From NCBI RefSeq assembly GCF_026262505.1, contig NC_067203.1:1178001-1242000 (forward strand): a stretch of 64,000 bases of DNA, read 5' to 3'. The translations under genes were made by a program, and so were the position numbers. Under the pieces are notes generated by a model. The model searched no databases. It was given only the letters and a program-made list of their open reading frames with translations, and was not told where the DNA came from. Within the stretch, counting starts at the first letter, position 1, and each line of letters opens with the position of its first letter. The stretch comes from Trichomonas vaginalis G3 (lineage: Eukaryota; Parabasalia; Trichomonadida; Trichomonadidae). Positions 32,945 to 41,786 of this stretch are shown in pieces.

Positions 32945-33105
32945 AAATTTCATGAATTTCCTCATATGTTTGCTACCCTCGGAAAACCGAGGATAGAGAT
33001 TCCATTCGAAAATCGTAAAAAATTGCGACCCGCGGAAAACCGAGGAACGCCTAAAACACATGAAAATCGTAAAAAAATGACCAAATTTCATGATATAACT
33101 GTATC
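32945..33105. repeat. hairpin-cassette array (two units) upstream of GIY-YIG gene
   Basis: Unit 1: CTACCCTCGG/CCGAGGATAG around AAAA at 32973-32996. Unit 2: GCGACCCGCGG/CCGAGGAACGC at 33025-33050. They are followed by the linker CATGAAAATCGTAAAAAAATG. Element 1 (six or more units) and element 3 (seven units) have longer arrays at the same place. Confidence 0.8.
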
Positions 33106-33137
33106 TTTTATACAAAATAAAATAAAAGCTAGTTTTT

Positions 33138-33176
33138 TTAAAATATTTTTTTTTATTTTGTATGTAAGAACAGGAA
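33138..33176 (+). promoter_or_regulatory. AT-rich leader with TTTTGTATGTAAGAACAG
   Basis: AAAATATTTTTTTTTATTTT then GTATGTAAGAACAGGAA before the start codon. The same leader is at 61995-62034. Confidence 0.55.
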
Positions 33177-33791
33177 ATGTCAAACACTGAGTTTGAAACA
33201 GTTAAAAAGATAGACAATGAGACCAAGGTGGTTAGAATAGGTGATTTAAACGTAAGATACTCAAAGAAATACAAAAAATATTCTTTGTCAGACATTTTAA
33301 CACTATCTGAAGGAAAGAAAGCACACGACTGGGTTAAAAATGCTTCTACTCAGAAAATTTTGACAAAAAATCCTGAGCTTATGATATCGGTAAGATTCTA
33401 TGGAACAAGAGCATATCTCATCGACAAAAGTCTTATACCAGTAGTTTTGTTCTGGATTGACCCAGTTGTTGGATATAATTTCATAACATATGGTTCATTC
33501 GATACGGAACGTTGCAGTGAAGGCTTACTTTACATCGTTCAGAAACCAAAGGACTTCAATACAAAGAGATATAAGATAGGAAGAACATTTAATATAACTC
33601 AAAGATATGACAATATAGTCAATAGAGTTAAGGTTGCGTTCGTTAACGATATGAGAGCTGCTGAAACAGAACTACTTGAAAAGTTTGAGAAGATGTATGG
33701 TGCTCCCACGAAAGGTAGGGAAACGTTTGAAGTAGATGAGATAGATAAAGCTATAAAATTATTTGACGAAGTTGCTGAAAAATACATGTAA
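33177..33791 (+). CDS. KilA-N-like domain + T5orf172 GIY-YIG nuclease
   Basis: 204 residues. Residues about 20-115 have a KilA-N/MSV199-like layout (SLSDILTLSEGKKAHDWVKN, STQKIL, then AYLIDKSLIPVVLFWIDP). Residues 120-185 are the T5orf172 type of GIY-YIG domain: GLLYIVQKPKDFN, YKIGRTFNITQRYDN, and a Glu in AAETELLEKFEKMY. Such proteins bind and probably cut DNA. Intact in elements 2 and 3, broken in element 1. It always lies directly downstream of the hairpin-cassette array and upstream of a second KilA-N gene. Confidence 0.8.
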   Translation: MSNTEFETVKKIDNETKVVRIGDLNVRYSKKYKKYSLSDILTLSEGKKAHDWVKNASTQKILTKNPELMISVRFYGTRAYLIDKSLIPVVLFWIDPVVGYNFITYGSFDTERCSEGLLYIVQKPKDFNTKRYKIGRTFNITQRYDNIVNRVKVAFVNDMRAAETELLEKFEKMYGAPTKGRETFEVDEIDKAIKLFDEVAEKYM

Positions 33792-33835
33792 AGCGTTTAT
33801 TTTTGGTCTTTTATACAAGATAGAAAATAACGCTA

Positions 33836-33879
33836 ATTTTATTTTTTTTTATTTTTTTATTTTGTATGTAAAGACAGAT
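33836..33879 (+). promoter_or_regulatory. AT-rich leader, second KilA-N gene
   Basis: TTTTATTTTTTTTTATTTTT, TATTTTGTATGTAAAGACAG before the start. The element 3 equivalent (62688-62776) is much longer because of a T/A microsatellite. Confidence 0.5.
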
Positions 33880-34740
33880 ATGTCAACAACAGAGAACACA
33901 ACAACAGTTATAGTCCATGAAGCTATAAATGAAGAATACGAGTACATACAGTATAACAAACAGTTACGTCTCATTCGTTCGGTCAAAGACGATATGTACC
34001 AAATGCAAAGTATTTTGACAGCATGTTATGCTCCAGATACTAAGAAACCACAAGACTGGTTTAGGAACCAAAGCACACAAGAACTTTTGAGCGAAGCACA
34101 GCGAGACATACTTTTTTCTGAAAACAGTGAAGAACAGCGACTACGAGAAAAACCGCAGTCGCCAAAACTCTATGAAAATCGTGAAAAATTGCCAAATGGT
34201 TTGAGAGGATATTATGTTCATAGACTTCTTGTAAATAATGTGGCACAATGGGCTTCAGCTCGCTATTCATGGTATGTCTGTAAACTTCTTGACGAAATTC
34301 ATAGACAAGAACGTGAAGAGATGGAAAAGAAACTTCAAGCAAAAGATGAAGTCATTGAAGCAAAAGACAAAACCATACAGAAAAGAATACCACGTTCGGT
34401 ACCAAAAGGAAAGGAAAAGAACTATAAGTATATGATTTATACTGAAGAGATGGAAAATGAAGAAGACAGAGATATGGTTATGTTGCATTTAGTCAGAAGA
34501 AACAACAAAAGCTTTTACGACCTTGCTAAGATTTACAAATCTGACAGAAATTGGTTCTATCGCGAAAACTTACCGATTTCAATGACACCGAATGAAGATG
34601 TTAAACAGATAGTTCAAGATACGTTACCTCAAACACACTATGATATGAAAGGTTGTACAATACTTACCTTCAAAGAAGATTTGCCATTGTTAAAGGAAAA
34701 AATAACAGAGTATTTCGACAACTTCAAACAAGTAGGGTAA
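33880..34740 (+). CDS. KilA-N domain protein with viral-type C-terminal region
   Basis: 286 residues from MSTTENTTTVIVHEAINEEY. The first half follows the KilA-N outline: KPQDWFRNQSTQELLSE, a variable linker coded by a hairpin cassette (34137-34162), then RGYYVHRLLVNNVAQWASA. A coiled coil with EVIEAKDKTIQ follows, then a conserved 110-residue C-terminal region (KRIPRSVPKGKEKNYKY ... LKEKITEYFDNF) like those fused to KilA-N in large DNA viruses. Predicted DNA-binding regulator. The C-terminal half is nearly identical in element 3; the linker is not. Confidence 0.75.
   Translation: MSTTENTTTVIVHEAINEEYEYIQYNKQLRLIRSVKDDMYQMQSILTACYAPDTKKPQDWFRNQSTQELLSEAQRDILFSENSEEQRLREKPQSPKLYENREKLPNGLRGYYVHRLLVNNVAQWASARYSWYVCKLLDEIHRQEREEMEKKLQAKDEVIEAKDKTIQKRIPRSVPKGKEKNYKYMIYTEEMENEEDRDMVMLHLVRRNNKSFYDLAKIYKSDRNWFYRENLPISMTPNEDVKQIVQDTLPQTHYDMKGCTILTFKEDLPLLKEKITEYFDNFKQVG
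34137..34162. repeat. hairpin cassette inside KilA-N gene (element 2)
   Basis: Arms GCGACTACG and CGCAGTCGC flank an A-rich loop, followed by CAAAACTCTATGAAAATCGT as in the intergenic arrays. It codes part of the KilA-N linker (RLREKPQSPKLYENREKLP). Confidence 0.85.
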
Positions 34741-34861
34741 ATTTCAATCTTTATTTTTACGCTTGACCTTTACATTCTGCCTGAGGAAGTCTTTAACAAG
34801 CTCGTTAATTTCAATTAGATAAATTGCTTCGTCTAAGGGGTCAAGCTCCATACTGAGTCAG
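34741..34861. other. short convergent intergenic region with a possible small ORF
   Basis: On minus, a 35-codon frame reads MELDPLDEAIYLIEINELVK and ends with a basic tail. It may be a small gene or the tail of the repeat-derived frame beside it; there is no counterpart in element 3. Weak. Confidence 0.3.
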
Positions 34862-35200
34862 TACAATGTTGTACTTTTTCAAGACAATATTGTACTTTTT
34901 CAAGACAATGTTGTACTTTTTCAAGACAATGTTGTACTTTTTCAAGACAATATTGTACTTTTTCAGAACAATGTTGTACTTTTTCAGAACAATGTTGTAT
35001 AAATTCAGTACAATGTCTCTCAAATTTGAGTACAGCTGTACTTTTTCAGAACAAGTCTTGAACTTTTTCAGAACAATGTTGTACTTTTTCAGAACAATGT
35101 TGTACTTTTTCAAGACAATGTTGTACTTTTTCAAGACAATGTTGTACTTTTTCAAGACAATGTTGTACTTTTTCAAGACAATATTATATTGTTTCAGAAC
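34862..35200. repeat. 21-bp minisatellite (CAATGTTGTACTTTTTCAAG A)
   Basis: About 15 units of 21 bp. The period is a multiple of three, so open frames persist on both strands; on minus it encodes the heptad KKYNIVL repeated (34841-35287). It lies between convergent genes near the middle of the element and is absent at the same spot in element 3 (63623-63635). Non-coding is the simpler reading. Confidence 0.85.
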
Positions 35201-35317
35201 AAAGACGGTTAAGACACAAACGAATGTCCGACGTTCCTCTTCCTGAATGTCTTCCAAAGCCAGAAGAACCGACAGCCCCAGCACCACAACAGACTAAGAC
35301 TCAAACTCTTACATTTT

Positions 35318-36192
35318 TCAAGCTTGACTTTTTACAATTTGAACTTTGTTCGCGTAGATGTGAATTCTGAAAGAAGTATGAGGGTCTTGTATGACTTTGT
35401 ACTTCTCCCATAGTTCATGTCTGTCAAACTTACCTGCCATGGACTCTTTCATAAGTTCCATGAAATCGTCTTCGGACAATCCAGGGAAAAGTACAATGTC
35501 AGTAAGTATTCTCTTTACATCCTTACTTAAACTCTTGGCTGTCTGTACACAAATGACAACTGAAATGTTAAAGTGTCTGAGCTTCTTAAGAATTCGACAC
35601 ATGTCTTGTTCTCTGTTCTTTAACAAAGGATGAGAAGCAAAGTCATCTAAGATAAGAAGACATCTATGAGGGTAAGTCTTCCAATCGTACGATTGCAATT
35701 TCTTCGAAATGTATTCTATCTCTTTCTGTTTGTTTCTGAAGTGTTTCTTCTCTAATATTCTCTGCATTTCCTCATTTGGGTCTTTAAACTTCGAATTTAT
35801 ATACTCATTTATAGCATTGTACTTCAAAACTCTTCTTTGGTACTTCTTTATCCAATCTAACAACTCAGAGTCTTTTATACATACTAACTTAGACTTCTTT
35901 ATAATATCTTTGAACGAATTGACGGTTTGGTCAAATTGACCGAAGTACTACAAATGACAACTAACTCATAGAATGGGTTCTTCTCATCTAGTTCTTGTTG
36001 TTGTGCAGCCATTTTAAGATAAGTGAAAGTCTTACCCGACCCAGGTGGTGCGATTAGACCTGTTATACCATTCTGAGCAAATAAGAACTTGTCATGTATG
36101 GGTTTTATCTGAGCATTTTCTAACTTTCTCTTGTTCTTCTTCAAAACATTCTCAAATTTCTTGTCAATGTCAGCAAACTTTTTTTCTAACAT
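35318..36192 (-). pseudogene. A32-like (FtsK/HerA) genome-packaging ATPase, broken
   Basis: The first part has a Walker A loop (GLIAPPGSGKTFTYLKM). The second has the hydrophobic strand plus acids of Walker B (CLLILDDFASHP) and a sensor-like stretch (ISVVICVQTAKSLSKDVKRI). This is the Polinton/NCLDV packaging ATPase layout, which pumps DNA into capsids. Broken once or more in this element. The element 3 copy starts at the window edge and is open as far as seen. Confidence 0.85.
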
Positions 36193-36228
36193 ATTTTTAG
36201 AAAAATTAAAATTTTTATCTTTTAGAAA
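36193..36228. promoter_or_regulatory. AT-only divergent spacer, ATPase / 36229 gene
   Basis: ATTTTTAGAAAAATTAAAAT then TTTTATCTTTTAGAAA between divergent starts. It has TTTATCTTTTAGAAA similarity to the TTTTATCTAGAATAAAA spacers. Confidence 0.4.
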
Positions 36229-36699
36229 ATGTCTAGCGATTTCGCTATCTATATTCGAGACAAGCTTTTCGACTCTAAAACTTCTGTCGACCATAAAATC
36301 TTACATAGTGTAAACAAGAAAGGTGAATTTGTTCTAAAGTTCTGTTTCTGGGAATATGACAAGAACCATAAAACATTACAAAGAGCAGTCTTAAAATTTG
36401 TCAATGACAGACTTGTTGACAGAGATGACGCCGATTGGAAAGATGAAGTCCAACAAAAGTTCTTAGAATGCAAAGAAGACACATGCGCTGTTCTTGAAGA
36501 TGAAATAGAAAACAGAATAGAAGAGCTATTAAAGGACAAAGAACTTTTACATAAATATGGTTGCGCCAAATTTGACATAACTCCACCAGAGAAGAAGAAG
36601 AAGAGAGAAAAGAAAGAAAAGAAAGTAGAAGAAAAGAAAGTAGAAGAAGAGAAGAAAGAACCAGAGCCAGTTCCAGAGAAGGTGAGATATGACATGTAA
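36229..36699 (+). CDS. conserved 156-residue protein with Lys/Glu tail
   Basis: Not recognised. A compact first 115 residues (MSSDFAIYIRDKLFDSKTSV, VLKFCFWEYDKNHKTLQRA) is followed by a low-complexity KKKKREKKEKKVEEKKVEEE tail and VRYDM. Open here. It sits between ATPase and helicase genes, so a DNA-replication or packaging role is possible. Confidence 0.6.
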   Translation: MSSDFAIYIRDKLFDSKTSVDHKILHSVNKKGEFVLKFCFWEYDKNHKTLQRAVLKFVNDRLVDRDDADWKDEVQQKFLECKEDTCAVLEDEIENRIEELLKDKELLHKYGCAKFDITPPEKKKKREKKEKKVEEKKVEEEKKEPEPVPEKVRYDM

Positions 36700-36715
36700 A
36701 AATAAAATTTTATTT

Positions 36716-37132
36716 TTAGAACATTTCTGGGTCAATGTCAATGTTCTCTTCCTCTTTAGGAGCAAACACTGGCTTAGACTCTAAAATCTTTTTACCTAAT
36801 TTACCTTGAACTTCAACTATCTTAGACTCATAATATTCATAGTCGTCTGCTTTCTTTGGTTCATAAGGTATAACAAGTTTGTATGCTTTGCCTTCTTTAA
36901 GGTTTGAGAACCTTCTGTCAAAATTTTCTTTGACTGCTAACAAACCTTCTATGTCTAAGTCTTCAAATTTCGCACCATTTTTAGTCACAATAGCAAACTT
37001 AACGGGTTCGATGTTCCAAACTTTGTCAAATGAAGACTTTTCAAAATGGTAGAAGTAAACATTCAAATATGCGAATGGGTCTAGTTCTTCTTTGACTTCT
37101 GTCATGTACTTGTTTACTGATGAATTTTCCAT
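36716..37132 (-). CDS. 138-residue protein, possible ssDNA-binding type
   Basis: Not recognised with certainty. MENSSVNKYMTEVKEELDPF, then alternating beta-like segments and an acidic end EEENIDIDPEMF. Size, acidic tail and place directly after the helicase would suit a small single-strand-DNA-binding protein; this is inference. Gap to the helicase is 35 bp of AT-rich DNA. Confidence 0.55.
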   Translation of the reverse strand: MENSSVNKYMTEVKEELDPFAYLNVYFYHFEKSSFDKVWNIEPVKFAIVTKNGAKFEDLDIEGLLAVKENFDRRFSNLKEGKAYKLVIPYEPKKADDYEYYESKIVEVQGKLGKKILESKPVFAPKEEENIDIDPEMF

Positions 37133-37167
37133 CTTTTCTATCGGATAAAAAAATATTTTTTTTAAAT

Positions 37168-38401
37168 TTACTCAGAAAAATTTTTCTTTGTATATACACC
37201 ATTCTGAACATCTAAAAGATTTTTGACATTTGCCAAGAATGTTCGTTTAGACGCTGTCATATAACCATATTCTTGACAATATTGTTTATACGAATCGTAC
37301 AATGACCTTTCATCTAAACACTCAAAGTTAGTCTCATCTATAAACAGTTCATATACACTCTTGTTTGCTTCTAACAATGTTTGTCTCTCTTCGGTATATG
37401 GAATTTGTCTTGGATTGAACTTAGAAATATCTAATGTCATGAAATATGAGAACAAGTGGTTGTAAAAGTTAGGTGTCAAAGTTTCTGCTAAGTCGTCAAA
37501 ATATTCTGTATCTTGCATATGAGAATCTGACGTTCTGACAACTACATATCTTCTGTCAGAACTTTCTAACTTCATCGGAACGGCGTTGTTTGAAACCATA
37601 ATGAAGTTTGCAACATTTTCACAAACTCTTTGGTCTTTATATTTTCTTTCAACAACTCCAACTTTGTCTGTTATAAGACTCTTCAAAGCATCTGAGTTTA
37701 AAACCTTTGTTGTATCTATACTTTGAAGTTCGTTACATACTATAAGTTTCATATTCTCTATTGAGAGTTAAACTTCCACAGATGTTTTCTAAGTTTGTCA
37801 TATTAGGGTTCGAATAGCCCTCTAACAGTTTGCATAAGATATCTGTAAAGAAAGTGTTCTTACCTGTTCCTTGTTTTCCAATTATGATGAGAGCAGTTTC
37901 ATTTTTAGCACTTGGATATTGTAAGATGTTTGCAAACCAACATAAGATATACTCATAGACTCTTTCGTTTCCATTGCATATAATTTCTTTGACATGGTCT
38001 AACCAAGCTTCTATAATATTTTCTTTCCATTCTACTTGTTCGTATTTATATCCAGTGAAGATAGAATAGAAGTTTGGAGAAGGTGTATAAAACTTTATAC
38101 CTCGAACTGAAAAATCTTCTAACTTCGACAATAAGATATCCCAAGCATCTAACATCTTCATACCAACTTGTACGACTTTTATTTTCTTAAGTTTCTGTCT
38201 ACATTCTTGTTCTGAAACTATGGTTGCTCTTGGTTTGTTAAAGACAACATCCCATTCTTTCATGACATAACATTCTGGGGCAGAGTCGACATAAATGACT
38301 AAACGTTTCAAATTCTCGACTGCTTTGTTATAGTCTCTAAATGGACACATATTTCTGAATGCTTGGAAGTCATAAAAATCTGAAACGTCTATTCTGTACA
38401 T
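37168..38401 (-). pseudogene. D5-like primase-associated SF3 helicase, broken
   Basis: Walker A IIIGKQGTGKNTFFTDIL lies in the upstream piece; downstream, LIVCNELQSIDT and NFIMVSNNAVPMKLESSDRRYVV are the B and C motifs typical of D5-type superfamily 3 helicases. Such enzymes unwind DNA at viral origins. Seen as at least two open pieces. The AT-rich leader (38402-38430) is the same as before plus-strand genes. Confidence 0.82.
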
Positions 38402-38430
38402 TTTTATAAAATAAAAAAAAAATATTTTTT
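38402..38430 (-). promoter_or_regulatory. AT-rich leader of helicase gene
   Basis: On minus: AAAAAAATATTTTTTTTTTA then TTTTATAAAAA before the start codon, like 57024-57053 and 29172-29218 on plus. Confidence 0.5.
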
Positions 38431-39227
38431 TTATTCTTGACTTTGTTGTTGCATTTGTTGCATTTGTTGTTCTTGAGCTATTTGTTGTTGAAGTTGTTCT
38501 TGTAATACAATACTTTCACCAGTTGCATCTTCCAATTCGAAACTTTCTGCCGTCATTGACAAATACATAGGACATAAAAGTTTTACAGGAACAAAGTTTG
38601 CGTCGACTAATGTAACGTTATGTTTGCTAAAGTGTTTGAGTTTACTAAAGCTGAAAACTCTGCATTCGAATGAACAATAGGCAAACCAGCAGAGAAAGTA
38701 TTGTTTATACGCATAAGTATCTTTTGGTCATAGTAGTTTCTGTCGACATTCGAATAACACTTTGAACCTAAGTTTGAAACAATATATAAAATAGGTGTAC
38801 TTAAAGTCAATGGAACAGACAAACCTTGTATGACACCTTTTCCTGTTATAGGAAACTGTTGGTAGTAAAAACCAGATATAAGTTTTGTATTATAGCTCAT
38901 ATCGTTTATACTAAACTCAGTCGGACATCCAAACATAATGAAACCTGCTCTAGTTGCAGCACATGTTACATCCGTCCTTAAAGTATTAAATAAGTCAACA
39001 AAACCTGTTGGTGGTATATCTGAGTAAGTATCTTCAAAGAAGTATTTTTTACCATTCACAACAACAAAGTCTTCTGGTGTCAAAAGAGCAAAACAGGCTT
39101 TAGTCGTCATTGTGTTTAAAGTTAGTTTACAATATCGTCCTTGAGGACTTTGTAAGTTTGTTGTTATAGAATTATATGACTCAGGGTTTTTAGTCGTAAT
39201 AGTATAAACCACTATGTCTTCTGCCAT
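38431..39227 (-). pseudogene. putative minor capsid (MAEDI-type) gene, broken
   Basis: Starts MAEDIVVYTITTKNPESYNS. Beta-rich outline with FALLTPEDFVVVNGKKYFF, FIMFGCPTEF and YYQQFPITGKG. The region ends in a Gln-rich stretch (EQLQQQIAQEQQMQQ). Place in the capsid block and composition suggest a penton or minor capsid protein; unproven. At least one break. Confidence 0.55.
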
Positions 39228-39231
39228 TTAC

Positions 39232-39812
39232 TTAGCAAATAAATTTTAATGAAATGTTGTGGTCGTCAAATATTTTTATGACGTCTGGGAAACTATATTT
39301 TAAGTTCAACGTTTCACCTCCTTTCATAACGTATATCTTGTCAATGACATTATATGAAACACCACAGCAAGCAATGTCGGGTTCTATTTCTTTGATGTTT
39401 ATATCGTCTGCCTCTGTCAAAAGTTTCAATAGTTCTTTCAAAACTTCATGAGGTGCGATGACATATGAGTTCACTTTTACAGGGTTGTGTTCGACCAAGT
39501 TTAACATTATACCTAAAGCTTGACAAATCTTCTCCTGAGTTTTAAGTTTGTCTTTAAGTTGTTGTAGTCATTTCGAATATCTGCAACAGAACTTAAGTCT
39601 CTGCTAACTTCAGGATATGTTGGTTGTTCTTTTACAGGAACTATTGTTATACCATCTTCGTCTTCGTATGGTTTCCCCACTTCAACATCTCTTTCTTTGA
39701 CATTGACAACAACACTTTGACTGTTTGTTTGAGTTGGTGAATTTAACTTCACATCTGCCACCGCCATTAAACCTTTTGAAACACTTACGCTTCTATTTTT
39801 CGGAAATGACAT
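39232..39812 (-). pseudogene. MSFPKN-type capsid-block gene, broken
   Basis: Counterpart of 12597-13176, ending LNLKYSFPDVIKIFDDHN. Family unknown. At least one break. Confidence 0.55.
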
Positions 39813-39829
39813 TTTACTAGAATAAAAAG
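39813..39829. promoter_or_regulatory. 17-bp bidirectional spacer with CTAGAATAAAA
   Basis: TTTTACTAGAATAAAAAG-type spacer between divergent starts, equivalent to 13177-13194. Confidence 0.5.
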
Positions 39830-40245
39830 ATGGACGTATTTGAGTATCTCTTCGAATTGAAGCAAAACAAAGTTTACACACACAAACAATACAATCATTG
39901 ACAGAATAGTTCTTTATACAAACAATGGAAAATGTTATAGAATAGCAGTCTTTGCTGAACCAAAAATATTTTCATAAAGCAAAGAAAGTTGGTATAACCG
40001 AGATGGTGAAAGTTCTTGAAGCAGACAAAAATATAAACTTCAAAACTTACAGATATTTCTAAAGGTAAGTTTATAATACAATTTTATGTCAAAACTGGCG
40101 TACTGTCAATATTTGACGGAGAGAAGTCAGTTCAAGAACAACTTACTGACCTGCTGCCAAAAATCTGCTCGATGGAAGCTGTCGTTATACCAATCTGAGG
40201 AGCCCCAGCAGGTTTCATCGAAACGAATCTTTCAAAAGAGCATCT
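39830..40245 (+). pseudogene. small plus-strand capsid-block gene, broken
   Basis: Begins MDVFEYLFELKQNKVYTHKQ. Counterpart of 13195-13613; several breaks. Converges on the MANII-type gene. Confidence 0.45.
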
Positions 40246-40600
40246 TCCGTGAAAAGTGCTATTGGTTTTGTAAACTTCTTTGCTTTCAATTCATTTGGAC
40301 CGTCTCTGTCACAGTATATTGTATTTGAACTGTACCAACAGTTGAAATACCACCCATAAAGTCTTCTGAGTCAGCAAATGGAATGCCAAGCCAAAAGTTT
40401 GAACGGTCTCCATTTGTATATTGAGTTTTTTGACCTCCTGTATGAGTCCATACTTTCACATATGGCATAATAGAACTTTGCATTTCAGGGTTAATGGTTG
40501 TTGTGAAGTTGTTGTTAAAGTTCATAGCATCTAATGTCAAGTTGTATGACCTCATATCTTCAACTGTAGAATATTTCTTCTCTTGGATAATATTTGCCAT
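40143..40600 (-). pseudogene. MANII-type small capsid-block gene, broken
   Basis: Opens MANIIQEKKYSTVEDMRSYN, then NRSNFWLGIPFADSEDF-type text in near-identical DNA to 13507-13960. At least one break. Confidence 0.5.
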
Positions 40601-40604
40601 CTAT

Positions 40605-41751
40605 GTTTATATGGTTTTAATACCAGGGTTGTAGAAGCAAGAATAGTCATTTATAGTTCGTCTGAACAGTACAAACATAGTATCTGCATGTTTTCATGCA
40701 GTTGTTAAGGCAATATCTGTTCTTGCACCTGGGTCAGCACTTTGGTTTCCAACTTCACCTGCAAAGTCTTTGACAGATATTTGGTGTATAGGGAACATAA
40801 GTGGAACTGCAATATATTTGGCAGCTAAAGCATTTGAAATATCTGGGTCCAACATATAGACTGCAAGTCTGCTTTCTATTCTCTTGCATTCAAACTTTTC
40901 GCATGTAAACTTAACTGGGTCCCAAGCATCTCCAGCAGCATTGAAATAATAGTTTACTTCAGTGTTGAGGTTTGAGAAACCAAAGTCTAAGTCAACTTTG
41001 TTTTTGCAAAGTCGGCGAATGACATTTTATTTGTTCCCACTACTTCTGTAAGAGTGAATGGGTCTTGTGTTGGTGCAATGACTAAGTTATTTTTGCTTGG
41101 AGTAAGTTCGATAGAAATTTTTCCTGCCCAGTTTGGCAAGTATCTTAAAAACCTGAAGATGAGGAAAGATGACAAAGAACTCTAAGTTTCAAATTTTACT
41201 TTGGTTACTGCTGCTGCATTTTGTCCAGAAAGGTCAACATAAACTCCTGGAACGTTAGGGTCAAGTCTTCTTATTTTCTCAATAGTTGCATACTGGTCTG
41301 TTTGTTCTCTAGCTTGTGGTTGTACTGAGTTTCTCAAAGCGAACCATTCATAGTTTGCCCATGTTACTGTTTGAACTAAGTCAGAGTTAGAATATATCTT
41401 ATATCCCATGAAAACTTCTGGAGCATATTGGTATCCGACATAGAAAATTCCATTGCAACCTTTCTTGTCAGACAACTTGGCAGAAGGTTTTATTTCAATG
41501 TCTTGTTCCACGTATAAGAATGAGTTGTCAATAGAAATAATATGAAACCTGTCGCAAGCAATATCTACTGTTGTTGAAGAACCTTCTCCAAACTCACCTA
41601 CGTTTCCATAAGAAACAGCAGTTGTATATTCGTAAGTTCCAGGAACTATTTCTGACCTTCTAATGGCATTGTCGCATTCGTTATACCATTCGGAAACATT
41701 TCCATTCATAGCATCCAAAACTGTTGGCGTTATATTCTGAGCGGCGTACAT
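40605..41751 (-). pseudogene. candidate major capsid protein gene, broken copy
   Basis: Counterpart of 13960-15113, starting MYAAQNITPTVLDAMNGNV. A few breaks. It overlaps or abuts the MANII-type gene as in element 1. Confidence 0.55.
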
Positions 41752-41786
41752 TTCATATGAGTAAAAATATAGAATAGTTGGATTTA

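Noticed and set aside
33138-33176. GTATGT in the leaders as a 5' splice site
   Set aside because: No matching Trichomonas-type branch/3' splice signal (ACTAACACACAG) downstream, and the frames start cleanly after the leader.
35709-35939. Plus-strand frames over the ATPase and helicase regions
   Set aside because: Antisense shadows of the ATPase; no independent conservation signal.
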